Assembly: GCA_033065855.1 (NCBI GenBank)
Contig: JAVXUO010002643.1
Location: forward strand, 186,001 to 250,000
DNA from: Escallonia rubra
Taxonomy: Eukaryota > Streptophyta > Magnoliopsida > Escalloniales > Escalloniaceae
Length of the DNA stretch: 64,000 nucleotides
Reading direction: 5' to 3'
Part shown: positions 34,962 through 46,440 of the stretch, piece by piece
How positions within the stretch are numbered: the stretch's first letter is position 1
Layout: each line of letters opens with the position of its first letter
Translations under genes and position numbers: made by a program
Notes under the pieces: generated by a model
Seen by the model: only the letters and a program-made list of their open reading frames with translations
Database searches by the model: none
Told to the model about the DNA's origin: nothing

Positions 34962-36437
34962 GAGTTGTGCACACAAAAAATCTATAACAGCGAAAGGAAC
35001 TCAATAGCAAAACTAGCAGGTTCTCAAATTTGCTGAAGATATTCTTACACGAATGTGCATTCAAATATTCCAATATCATTGTTCAACCAATATCTAAAGC
35101 CATCTAGTTTTGAAAAGTCCTAATTTATTTTAGCAGCCAAGTTCTCTCTGTATTACATGGGATGAATTTACAACTACCACCAGAGAGATAAAGAACCATC
35201 CAGTCCATCAGCTACGCGAATGGCCATACTTGTAAATATAATCGACATTTTCAGCCATCCACTACTCCTTACCACAAATAATTGCGAGCCTACACCTAAC
35301 CCAAATTGGTATCGAATAAATAGTAACATCAACACCCCCTGTCCCAACTTGGTATCGAAGCTGTGATTACAGAATAACGCTGAAACGAGCAATAGCAAAA
35401 GGAAAAACAGACGGCCTTCTTTGGGGCGGGCTCAGGTCATCTCCATGCACCAAATAATATTGGAGCCATTGGAGCTGAATTGAGCATCAAAACTTCATGC
35501 ATCTTCTCCAGGTTGTCCACGGGAGTGGTCCATTGGAGTTTATGTGTTAATCCTGGCCAGAAGTTCGATTTTTACAGAGAAATTTGATCCCAATACGAAG
35601 GAGAAAGGCTACAAAACTGTGCAGGTTTCAACGAACTTGAAAGTGAACCGGACTGTATGGTGTAAAACCGGCGGTATACTGCTTTTCAAAAAAGCAAGGC
35701 TCCATTGAACGCAAAAGTGTATCCACATGTACACTCGATATCAAAAACCTGCTTTTTGTTAAAATGGCCGGTACACTTTTGTGTAAATTTTTGCGAAGTT
35801 TCTTCTGTTTATTTGGCTTATTTTGGTACCTGCGTGATCTCAAATCAAAATCAGAAACCAATCTGTTTCCCATACTCTTTAGCATGTCATGTATTTGCAT
35901 TTTGCATTGAGGAAAATAAACATGCATCAAGAACACACCAAGATCCCACTCTCTATAGGGTTGTGAAAATCAGGCTGCGGAAAATTGGTGGTGGCATATT
36001 TGAGGAGATGATGGTGACGAGAGGGAAGTTGGTGGGGACTGATGGTGGTAGCGGCTGACACGTGACATTAATGGGTTTGCTGGCAACGATGACCGATGTT
36101 TCTAATATTCTGCACAACCCAATCCAAAGTGACAGATCTCGGCCAGTAAATTAGTTTTGTCCGGAATGGGGAGTAACAGCCGGTTTCCCAGTACCAGTAC
36201 AGTAATTGAAACTATGGATGGTTAGTCTAAGAATCCCTCAATATTACGTAGTTTCCATGCTAAGATTTTAATTCATCGCCTGTCTTTTGAGAAGGGAACG
36301 TAGAGCTAAAGTAATATCGTATAATGCTCTGCTGCCGTTCACGCTCTCTCATATATCCCGGCAAGCCTATCTCCTCTCACAAACATTCTATCAAACACAG
36401 AGTCACAGAGTAAGCAGAGAATTGGTAGCTGTTCAAG
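34962..36437. mobile_element. Unknown insertion of about 1.48 kb in TNL2 intron 1
   Basis: TNL1 intron 1 is only about 134 bp; the matching TNL2 intron is split at TATGTTCAA, and TGTTCAA occurs on both sides of the extra DNA (a likely 7- to 9-bp TSD). No matching inverted ends and no ORF with a known domain were found. A TATA-like stretch and CT-rich sequence sit near 36345-36385. The class is unresolved. Confidence 0.6.
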
Positions 36438-36761
36438 TGCAGAAACAATTCATGTAAGATAAACATATACGTTTCGTTTTCAAGTACGGCAATGACAATT
36501 GATAAAACTTACCCATCAGCTTGATTTTTTAACACCATGCCTGTCAAATCTGCAACTTGACGAAGTGCTGCCTTCCAAGTTCCACCCTTTTCGCCAACTC
36601 CATTCTTCTTTCATGGTCGCCTTCTGCCTCGACGTCATTTTCGTACCTCAAAAACGCCTCTCCAAAACTACGCATTTGCTTCCTGACTTCAGACGGCTCA
36701 ACATCATAAAGGACAGGCAAAACAGCATGACCACGCGTCTTGTAACACTCGGGGTCGTTAC

Positions 36762-37401
36762 TGTTGAGAATTTGATGGAATCGGAATCACTAAATCGAAG
36801 ACTTTGAGGCGCGTGGTCTACTTCTTTAAGGTTTATTTGTCTCCACTCGAAAACGAGTTTGCTGATGAATTAGCGACAAATAATCCTCCAGGATACAACA
36901 AAGTCAGTAGAAATCTGCAAACAGCAAAATCGAAAATTCCCCTTAAAATTCTCTTTGAAGCAATGTACGTTTTGGATATAGAAATTTGCAGAAAGAAAAT
37001 GTTTTGAAATTTTCAAAATCAGTGTATTGAAAGAACTGAAAAATCAAGTATTTATAAAAATCTGAAAATGTATGAATTTTGGACAGACACAACTGTTGGG
37101 AAATCAAAACAGTTGTAACAGTTAAAAAATAACTGCCAGAAATGAATTTTGAATAAATCAAAATTCAAATTTAAATAAATCACACCTTTTCAATAAAACT
37201 ATTTTTTAAAAATACAAAATGTTTTCTAATAACGCGCCTAAACTCGTGCACCCGCATGCGGGTAGCATGGGGACTAGCACACTCTAGTCTTACTACCAAA
37301 TATAAAGTAAAAGCACTTTTGTCATTATAAACCCTTTTCAAAACCCATTTCCAAGCAATGTGGGACAAAAGAGTGAGTTGTTTCCAAACAACTCAACTCA
37401 C
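36762..37401 (-). mobile_element. Solo LTR inside the TNL2 TIR exon
   Basis: 640 bp with a perfect 5-bp TSD GTTAC (36757-36761 and 37402-37406); removing it restores alignment to TNL1. The plus-strand left end is TGTTGAGAA and the right end is CCCAATA (CA mutated to TA). On the minus strand it begins TATTGGGTTTGTGAG and contains a TGTCCCACATTG motif seen in many plant Copia LTRs. No internal region is present, so the element was probably removed by LTR-LTR recombination. Confidence 0.88.
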
Positions 37402-37673
37402 AAACCCAATAGTTACAAGTTCGTCGAGGCACCAAGCGGAAGACGCATAGTTTTCTGACAAGAGAACTATGGAGATTATCGACTGTTTGATGGCTGTCGG
37501 GAGTTCCAAGTTTAGGCACTTTCCCCTCTCTATGGAATCATTGTCTCTAAAAGTTTGAAATTCCGCTTATACCAGAGCGGTGAAGAGGTGATCGGTGAAA
37601 GTTTTGCAGGTGTCTTCGCCTCTGAAACTCAAGAATACGTGATAAGCAAAGGGAGAACCGGAGGTGTTGCCAT

Positions 37674-38382
37674 TGCACAAAACCTGAATTAGGACTAGGA
37701 GATGGACACTGCGAGTAATGCATTAGACTTGTAGGATGTCGAGATCAATACAGTCACCATGAATAAGTCTAGCTAATGTAAAGGAACTTGGGTAAGCATC
37801 TCCTTAGCTTATTTTTCAAAAATGCCAGACACTTTTACCATTGGTCTGTGTTTTCAAACATACTATTAAAGACTACTCCCCTCTAAGTGAAAAAATAAAT
37901 TCAAACAATGTACAAAAGAGTTTTCAGATGTTTTACTGTGGTACTTGATTGAATTTTTTTTCATAATTATGAAAATTTAATCCAAATTAGTTACAATTTT
38001 GTGGAAATACATCATTCTCATAAAAAAATTTGCAAAACCTGTGAAGACTTAAAAGAAAGAAAATGGTAACAAAACGGAGTTAGCCCTGACACAACATACC
38101 AATCATTCGAGAGTAGCATTACAGGATCCGACTTTTCTAAAGTTACAACCTTATATGAGACTCATTTCAAATTTTCAATTAAACGGATACAGTAGATAAG
38201 TGAAAGAACGAACATAGCTGATGTAAGAAGCCCAGACATTATAGCGTAATAAAACATTTGAGTATGGATTTTACTATTTGAACTCAATGTCTGCCTCAAA
38301 ACTTCTAAAACTATTTCGATGTTGTGTCTTTTAATTTGAATTGTATCCCAAGGAATCACAAAACATGAGTTCATAAACCCAA
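37674..38382. other. Intergenic region between TNL2 and the MULE-like element
   Basis: Presumed TNL2 upstream region. A 78-codon minus-strand ORF at 38162-38398 has a hydrophobic stretch (YYAIMSGLLTSAMFVLSLIYC) that could be a membrane helix. It runs into the terminal repeat of the neighbouring TE and matches nothing I know, so I do not call it a gene. Confidence 0.4.
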
Positions 38383-38749
38383 GAGTAAAATGCACCAATT
38401 AAATTACAAGAAAAATGTCCATTAGCGACGGAATTCGGAATGAATTTCGTCGCTAAAAGCCACCTATTGGGACGAAATTGGGCGATGGAATTAAGTTCTG
38501 TCATAATTATGACTCTAAAAACGCTGGAGGGAAAAACATGCGAGGAAGCGAAATGAGCGACGGAATTTTCCGTCACAAATGATTTGGTGACGGAATTTGG
38601 TAACGGATTTCATCGACGAAATTATTTCCATCGGTAAAGGTACTATTTTAATTTTTAATAACAGAAAAAAGCTTTTACTAATTATTGAAAATAGAATAAT
38701 ATACATATAATAAACATAAAAACCCAAAAAAAAAAAAAACATAATCGAA

Positions 38750-38993
38750 GGGTTTTCGGCCAAAAGAACAGAACAAAAGAGAGTTTGGCGCCACCATCAC
38801 TCCCCCTTGAAGGTTTGTGCGAAGCCCCCTTACTCACAGCTGATAAAAGTTTTCTGTAAGGTTGAACCGTCCTCTAACTAACTGTTACGGCTTTGATTTT
38901 TTGTATAATCAAATTAGGGTTCTTATTTCAATCGTTTGAGTCTTCAATCTTCTGATTTTCCTCTGAGTCTCATCTTCTTGCCTGGTAATTTCT
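38750..38993 (+). other. Possible captured 5' leader exon in the CACTA-like element
   Basis: CT-rich, 5'UTR-like sequence ends in TCTTCTTGCCTG followed by GTAATTTCTC, a plausible splice donor, with long T-rich intron-like DNA behind it. It fits a captured host-gene leader, but nothing proves transcription. Confidence 0.35.
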
Positions 38994-39219
38994 CACTCTC
39001 ACGTCTCAACTCTTTCTCTAGTTTTAATTCTACATCTTGTGATAATCCATTTTGTTGTTTTGGGTTTGCGTATTGAATTATCGATTTGCTTCGGAGCATT
39101 TCCTTAACATGCTTTTGTAGCTTGCTAGATTTTGTGATAATCCCTTCTTGGTACGGTGGTTTTGTTTGTTAGAGACCATTTATACAAGATCTGGGTTTAC
39201 AATTCACAATATATTTTCA

Positions 39220-39850
39220 CTTGTACCATGCCTTCATAGTTTGCACTGTACATGTTTGATATCATGTTTGTGTGGGTTTTCATAAATAAGCTCGGGATTT
39301 ATCATACTCTCTCTCTCTCCTTTACCACTGTGTACACATTCTTTTTGTGTTTGCACTGTGTGTGTTCGACAAAATGCCTATATGATGTGTTTGCATAAAT
39401 AAGCTTTTGATTGTGTAACATTCGATTTTGGTATTGCGGATTTCCATATGAGTTGTCGAATAAGATCTCATTTTAAAATTTACAGATATGTTTCACTTTG
39501 TAATATCATTTTTTGTAGAATGTAGACAATATTCGATCTTATGTCTATGTGGGTTTTCAAAAATAATCTTTACATTTTTCAATTACACTGTTGTGGTTTT
39601 CAATATTGTTTCGTTCGAGTTACTTTTTTGCCATTTCTTTAGGGGATTTAAGTGGCTTATTTTAAGATCTCAGTTTACATTTTTAAAATTGTACCATGCG
39701 TTTGTAGTTTGCACTGCACATGTTTGACATTTTGTCAATGTGGGTTTTCATAAATAAGCTCTACATTGCTATTATGGGTTCAAATATTTTAGTTCTTAGG
39801 TTTTCATAAATAAGCTCTACATTGCAATTATGCGTTCACATGTTTACGTT
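39220..39850. repeat. Degenerate tandem repeat in intron-like DNA
   Basis: At least four diverged copies of a unit containing TTTGCACTG, ACATGTTTGA and GGGTTTTCATAAATAAGCTC, within the region between the leader-like and terminal-exon-like pieces. Confidence 0.7.
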
Positions 39851-40807
39851 GTTGTGGTTCCTTCTATTCTTGGGGTTTGGTGTTTATGCGCACCGGAAAT
39901 GTTGTATAAACTGGGAGCTTGTGTTATTGTATTTCTACAGACTTTGGATGCTGGCGACATTAACTCCTCAAGCTGTTATTTGTTCTAGCCCATAACTTTA
40001 AGCTGCTATATAGAAATAAGCAAGTATCTCTCTTAGTTCTTGTTGTTCTAATAGAACTTTCAAAGAGCTAGCACATATACGAACCGGTGTTTACTTGTTG
40101 CACTAGAAGTCTTTCAGTTTAGCTCTTGTATCAGTGTACTTGTTTGAGTTCTGCTACCTACTAGGAGTATATTGAACTATATTCCCCCTGACACTCCATT
40201 TTTTTTGTCTTTGGTATGCCAAAAAAGCGCAGCTATTTTATTAGATTAAGTGATTCGCTCTTATGAAGTTTTGATTTACCTGCTGAATTGAGTGGCCTAT
40301 AGCAGACTGAGATCATCTCCGGCCGACCCAATCTATTGTATATATATTGCTAGTTGTTCTTAAACTTTTACACTTCTGCTTAAGTCTCTTTTAAAGCGAC
40401 GAACGCGGTTTTGAAACCACCTTAATGAACTGTACATATATCATTAACTGTAAACTATGCATATATCATTAACTAGTGAACTATGCATATATCATTAACT
40501 ATGCATGTTTCTAGAGCCTGTTTATGCATTAAACTATGCATAGCATTAAGCTATGCATATCATTACTTAGTCTCTGTCTAGTGGGGTCAACTGTGAGTGA
40601 CTCGTGGTGTTTATTTGCTGAGTCAATATCAGGTAGAAAAAGGATTGTCGAGATAACTATACCAGGCTTGTTATGTATAGTTTGTTTGACCCACATATTT
40701 TAGGTTGGATTCATGGTTAGTCTTGGTTACACAAGTACATTGTTGCATACTCCTTGGAGTTCTTTTTACCCACATCCTTTAACATGCCTTTAATTGCTTT
40801 GTCATAG

Positions 40808-40876
40808 GTCGAAATTACCGCGACTGATGCTATTGAGGATGGCAATGATGAAACCTTCGATGAGCTTGGTGGATGA
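40808..40876 (+). pseudogene. Possible captured terminal exon (22 residues)
   Basis: A splice acceptor (GCTTTGTCATAG) is followed by 22 codons and TGA. The peptide begins VEITATDAIEDGNDETFDEL and is acidic, as at the end of a cytosolic protein. With the leader-like exon at 38750 it suggests a host-gene piece carried by the CACTA-like element. The source gene is not recognised. Confidence 0.35.
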
Positions 40877-41171
40877 TTGTCTTATCTGACAAGATTTGAC
40901 GTTACGTTTGTTGGGATATTTGTTCATTTTGGTAACCAAGCAACTGGTTGATTTAGATGTATTAACTTAATTGTTAACTTTTAGTGGTAGTCAACGAATG
41001 CATAATACTTGTTTTCTTCGGTTCATTTGTGGGATGTTGGATTATTATTGTTACAAGTTGTGGCATCACAATTGAGAGCAGGATAATCTATTATGCATAT
41101 TTAATAGATTTTTGTTTTCAAACTTTTTAGCTTCTAAATATGATTTTTGCGATGAAATTAGCGACCAAAAA

Positions 41172-41535
41172 CACTGCAAGAAAACAGGCTTTTAGCGACG
41201 GGGAAATCCGTCGCTAAAAGCCCAAAATCCGTCGCTAAAAATCCCTCTTATAAAAGCCCGTCACTAATAGTTTAGTGACGGAATTTTTAAATCCGTCGCT
41301 AAATATGTGATTTTTACCGACGGATTTATTTTTCATTAGCGACGGATATTCCGTCGCTAATTATATTTTAAGAATTTTAATTTATTTTCTTTTTTGTCCA
41401 ATTAGCGACGGATTAAATATTTAGCGACGGAATATTCCGTCGCTAAAAATCTTATTTAGCGACGGAATATTCCGTCGCTAAATAACTGATTGAAAGGAAT
41501 ACTTTAGCGACGGAATAAATCCGTCGCCAAAAGTC
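41172..41535. repeat. CACTA-2 3' terminal and subterminal repeats
   Basis: Same inverted GCGACGGA arrays as 19785-20176 in copy 1, with one terminal base change (CACTG for CACTA). Confidence 0.92.
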
Positions 41536-41794
41536 AAATTTTTTTTTGATTTTTTTTTTCAATTACCTAAACCTGTACAGAAATACAATTTTCAATTCTC
41601 AACAACAACGCGCAATAAGCGAAATACAGAAAGAAATATATATAATCAATTATAAAAAATATTTATTATAAAAAAAACTAATACAGGTACACGCCGGGAA
41701 CCTGAGATAGCCGGTTAGGAGAGGGGAGAAGAGTACAAGCCGGACGCGGGGGGGGGGGGGGGGGAAGCTAGGAACGGGCACGGGAAGGGGCTCA

Positions 41795-43415
41795 TCAGGG
41801 GTTCCCGAGTCCCGGATCTGGATCCTGCTGAACCGGGGCCGGGGCGGCTGGTCCAGCAGTGCCCTGCTCCCTCATCATCCGGCACACCACTGTAGCAATG
41901 CGCTCGATATCCTCCTCGTTCAACTGAGGCCGAGGAGCCGGTGTCTGTGGAGGGGCAGCAGGGGGTGAGGACGCTCCTATCACGGCACGAGGAGTCGTGC
42001 TAGGCAGGCCGCGTATGCGGCCTTTCGGCCGATTCACGACCTCCGGCGTATCCAGCCATCGCTTCAACCCCCCAGTACTCGCAGCCGTACTAGTGGACGC
42101 TGATGGCTGTCCGAACTGCTGCTCGGACCCCCTTAGCTGTTCATACGAGGCCTGCAAAAATAGTGGTTTAACGATATGTTAGGGCATTAATTAACGAAAC
42201 AGACATTGAGGATAGAAAGAAAAAACATTAACTTAAATAAATTGACTCACATCGATCCGCCGGGCAATATCTGAAATATAGTCGCCCGCCTGGTGCGTCT
42301 CGTCCTTGTCCTTCTTCCGCACGTGCGTCTGAGTATAGGTCAGAGCTATGACCTCATCCTCCTCTAGATCCGGGTGCTCGACCGCGTTCATGTGTCGGAC
42401 GATGTCGTGTGGCACCGACCCCCCCGTGTGCGTCGGATCTCTGTTCTGTCTGTTCTCAGCCCCGCTCTTACTCTTGGCGTCCCAACCTGGATCCGCAGCC
42501 CACCGATCTATCATCTCCCCCCATACACGGTGAGATATCCAATGTGGGGGATATTTCGTCATGTCCGTCATCGGGGCACCCGCGGGCAGCGCCTTCTTTG
42601 CCCGGTCCCGTGCATCGTGGAGCCATCGGCGGTAATTCTTGCCGATGTAGGCAAAGAAAGCCTGCTGCCCCAGTCCCTGCTGCTCAGGCGTATCAAACGT
42701 GAACCCCTCCTGTAAGGCATTCAATAACACAAATTAACAACATAAAACAAACTGTAATTTAACATTTACTAACGCTGAAAAAAATACTTCACCGTACCAG
42801 CCACTCCTCCCATAGGGCCTCCCTCGCAGCGGCATCCCAGTCCTTCCAGTACAGGCGTGGCTCGAAGAATCGGCCCTTCACAAGAACGCCGATCTTCGTC
42901 CTCGCCATATTCTCCAGGATCCTGCCAAAGAAGTAATTAAATTAATTAATACAGTTCAAATATAAATTAACACCCAAAATTTTTAAACATAAGGCATGAG
43001 GTGATATTTTTAGTACTTACAGGCCCTCCTGCGTGAGCGTAACTCTCTGTTTACGCTGGGGGTCGATGCGTACCCCGCGTGTCGGACCACGGCCTCGTCG
43101 AGATCCTACAAAACACAGACATTAATACAGTTCAAATATAAGGCTAGCGAAAATGTACGAAACACCGTTATCAACTATACCTGAGGTAGAACCCACGGAA
43201 GATGGAGACGGCTGGGGCGACGGCAATGGCTGGGGCTGGGGCGACGGTGATGGCGACGGCTGGGGCTGGGCCCCCGATGGCTGTCCGCGATCACTCTGTG
43301 CCTCGTCATCAGTAAGCAATGATGAGGTGGGACTAACCGGGGAGGAAGCAGCTTGGCGTCCCCCGGCCACGAATAGCCCCATATCTGACTTCATATAGAT
43401 TATATACAAATACAT
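41795..43415 (-). CDS. TNPA-like CACTA protein, intact copy
   Basis: Exons 43181-43415, 43021-43105, 42798-42921, 42251-42709 and 41795-42151 join in frame to 420 codons including the stop, with the same GT/AG borders as copy 1. The core is nearly identical (for example AKKALP for AKRALP). The last exon carries the C-terminus missing from copy 1: after IERIATVV it continues CRMMREQGTAGPAAPAPVQQ and ends GLGNP. The N-terminus differs from copy 1 over about a dozen residues through compensating indels. The family's known role is binding subterminal repeats and assisting TNP2; here it could act in trans with the TNP2 of copy 1. Confidence 0.85.
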
Positions 43416-43558
43416 TAACACGTGAAAAACAATAATTTAGGCATCAATCATCATCGGCACTATATATATATATATGAACAGATGTGCAAAAACACATCAA
43501 TAAACACCAAGTTCTAAAATGTTACTACATTCTTCCCGTGATGTTACAACATTACAAG

Positions 43559-43889
43559 TCAATCATTTTCAGTTTGCGAATCATCTTCATCACTATCCTC
43601 GTCGCCCTCTTCTTCGTGGGACTCGTCGTCGTCTTCATCTTCTAATTCATCCTCTTCATCAGTAGACTCGGTCACATCATCTCCAACACTTTGAACATCT
43701 TCTGCGTCATCATCTACGACTTCTTCTCCCACAAGAAGTGTTATTGGATGCGCATCTACCGCACGGGCACCTTATCTTAGCAAGGTCAACATGTGCAGGA
43801 TGCGCATAAGCGAAGTCGAGAAATTCGTCAATGCGACACTCAAAATCTTCAGCATTCTTCCTTTTCATCCAACTTCGATCGACTGACAT
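43559..43889 (-). pseudogene. TNP2 remnant of CACTA-2 with deletion junction
   Basis: The ATG and first 46 codons or so (43889 down to about 43754) are fused to the acidic C-terminal part of the last exon (about 43745 to 43559). The missing part corresponds to about 14332-17662 of copy 1. About five extra bases (CGCAT) sit at the junction. The frame is lost after the junction, so no transposase can be made. Confidence 0.92.
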
Positions 43890-44034
43890 GACGACTGAAT
43901 TATCGTACTGTATACCACCTTCAATAATGACCAGTGTTTAGGCATTGCCGATGTAAATATCAATGCATGAATGTTACAACATGTCTACATATTTCCCCTC
44001 CACTCTTGAACAGGTAGTGGTCCTATCCCATTCA

Positions 44035-44303
44035 GAAAAGCACATGTTTATAAAACAGTGAATAACTCATGCTTAGTCCGATGTCTGTGGAAAATTCGGC
44101 AGCACCTCCCCGCATTTCTCCAAGTACACCACATCGATTAGGTGTTCTAACATTCATCTAACCTTGCTCAGGAAGGTTTGACGGATGTTAGAACACTAGA
44201 TCTGTATGCACCCAGAGAAACACACGAGAACGTGTACCAAATATCCACGACATAGAACATAAAGCATGAGTCAAAATACTGTTTTATAAACAATTAGCTT
44301 TTC
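44035..44303. repeat. 269-bp foldback, copy 2
   Basis: Reverse-complement counterpart of 13781-14049, identical in length, with the same GTGTTCTAACAT/ATGTTAGAACAC stem and outer GAAAAGC/GCTTTTC ends. Confidence 0.88.
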
Positions 44304-44629
44304 CAAACTGTCCAAACTGGACATCCAAAGGCTCATTACAAGGCATTACTTTGTAATGAGTACCTTTGAACGGGAACTAAGGGTTTCTATGCATGCATGT
44401 GTTCAGAAATTGATAAGATATGCAAGAATCTTTCCGAAATATCAAAACTGCAGAATGATCGTTGCATATGTTATCAATTCCACATTAAATAGAACTCGTT
44501 GACAACGAGTTGAACCATCTCGTTGCCAATGGACTTCTCAAAACAACAATTAATATAAAGAAGACAGGGTTTGTAAACAACGAGTAATTGAACCATCTCT
44601 GGGCAACATGGAGTAATTATGGGATGTAC

Positions 44630-45080
44630 AAGGGCTAATTAGGGCTAACTGGGTTATTAGGATTAATTACGATTATTAATTATAGCTGATTAGAGTTGAT
44701 TAGGACTAATTAGGGTTATTTAGTCCTAATTAGGGTTTAATTGTGCCGAGTAGTGATGATTAGTCCTAATTAGGGCTAATTGGGCTTAATTGGGTTATGT
44801 TAGGGCTAATTAATGTTAATGAGGGATAGTTTCGGATGATTATAGCTGACTAAGGTTGATTAAGACTAATTAGAGTTATGTAGTCCTAATTAGGGTTTAA
44901 TTGTGCCGAGTAGTGCTGATTAGTCCTAATTAGGGCTAATTAGGCTTAATTTGAGGTAATTACAGCTAATTTGAATTTCATCAGGTTCTTAGGGTTAATT
45001 AAAACTAATTAGGCTCGTTAGAGCTAATTAGGGTTAATTGATTTACTAAAATATTGTTAATCAGGACTAATTAGGGCTAA
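44630..45080. repeat. AATTAG-rich tandem repeat, contracted in CACTA-2
   Basis: Same sequence family as 12440-13455, but only about two GTGCCGAGTAGTG markers (near 44742 and 44907) against five in copy 1. Confidence 0.88.
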
Positions 45081-45194
45081 TTATAGCCAGCGCTGGAGCC
45101 ACGATTAGATTCCAGAGGGTGCATGCTAAAAATGTCGCATTAACCTAACTAACCTAAATTTAATGCACATTCAACAACCTCAATTCCGACACCT

Positions 45195-45365
45195 CATATA
45201 GGGTGTCGATATGGTGTCCGATACGTGTCTGACACCTCCGGACACGTGTCCGACACATACCGACACGTGTCCAACACATACCGACACGTGTTCGACGCCT
45301 TTGGACACGTGTCCGACGCCTCCGGACACGTGTCCGACGCCCACCGACACGCACCTCCAGACACA
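45195..45365. repeat. GACACGTGTC array, CACTA-2
   Basis: About six palindromic units spaced roughly 21 bp, matching 12165-12345 in copy 1. Confidence 0.88.
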
Positions 45366-45824
45366 TCGGCATACGTTAATTTGTTTTCTAAATGTCGGAC
45401 ACCGTCGATCAGACGTGGTGTCCGTGTCTGCGCTAACTAACGGGTATCTCAATCCAATTGGGTCCCATCCTCCGTCAACAATCTTAATTCTCAATTCTCA
45501 ATTCTCAAATGCTCAATGCAATAAAAATTAACAAAAATCACACATTCAATCCAATTGGGTCCCATCCTCCGTCAATAATCTCAATATCTCAAATGCTCAA
45601 TGCACAATTAACAATCTAAAATCATTAATTAACAACCTAAAATCATCAATTCATAATCGCAATTACTTCAAATACACAGCTAATAACCTAAAATCATCGA
45701 TCAATAATCACAATTCTAAAATGCACAATTAACAACCTAAAATTATCAAACAAATGATCAATGTTCAAATGGGAAAAAAATGTTCAAAATTCACATATCC
45801 GATGCGCTTGAATTATTTCAATTT

Positions 45825-46440
45825 AGGGTTCGATTGTATTAGGGCATTCAATTTAGGGTTCAATTAGTTTCATTTAGGGTTCGATTCGATTAGGGCATTC
45901 AATTTAGGGTTCAATTACTTCAATTTAGAGTTCAATTAGGGGGTTCTATTGATTCAATTTAGGGTTCAGTTGATTTGAGGCATTAAATTTAGGATTCAAT
46001 TAGTTCAATTTAGGGTTCGGTTCAATTAGGGGGTTTTATTGATTCAATTTAGGGTTCAGTTGATTTGAGGCATTAAATTTAGGGTTCAATTAGTTCAATT
46101 TAGGGTTTGGTTGGATTAGGGCATTCAATTTGGGGTTCAATTAGGGTTCGGTTAGATTGGGGCAATCAATTTAGGGTTTAATTAGGGGTTCAATTAGTTT
46201 AATTTAGGATTCGATTCAATTAGGGCATTCAATTTAGGGTTCAATTACTTCAATTTATGGTTCAATTAGGGGGTTCTATTGATTCAATTTAGGGTTCGGT
46301 TGATTTGAGGCATTCAATTTAGGGTTCAATTAGTTCGATTTAGGGTTCGGTTGGATTAGGGCATTCAATTTGGGGTTCAATTAGGGTTTAGGGTTTAGGG
46401 TTTAGAGTTTAGGGTTTAGGGTTTAGGGTTTAGGGTTCGC
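45825..46440. repeat. Telomere-like array, CACTA-2
   Basis: TTTAGGG repeats, near-perfect at 46384-46437 and degenerate (TTCAATTTAGGG units) across the rest; reverse complement of 11267-11735 in copy 1. Confidence 0.92.

Larger units (their letters stand above)
30820..37673 (-). pseudogene. TNL2: TIR-NBS-LRR resistance gene, broken paralogue of TNL1
   Basis: Same exon order as TNL1: TIR 36513-37673, NBS 33824-34909, linker/LRR 33305-33742, LRR 32185-33050 and a C-terminal C-JID-like exon from 31391 to about 30820 (LPGSEIPTWYSMK, FMCFPESDED). P-loop, VLVVLDDVD and LRR blocks (LPGSIKDLTGLKKLYL) are recognisable. Lesions: a 1-bp loss just after the ATG, a second frameshift near 36575, a 640-bp solo LTR in the TIR exon, a frameshift near 34650 after the P-loop, a stop at about 33964-33966 before the MHH motif, a TGA near 33568-33571, a frameshift near 32825 and a stop in the C-JID exon. 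Intron 1 carries a 1.5-kb insert and the last intron a TRIM. It cannot encode a full receptor. Confidence 0.9.

Noticed and set aside
35628-35936. 102-codon ORF in the unknown TNL2 intron insert
   Set aside because: No recognisable domain and no evidence of conservation; left within the insert description.
38162-38398. Small membrane protein gene
   Set aside because: The ORF overlaps the terminal repeat of the MULE-like element, has no homologue I recognise and no promoter or splice support.
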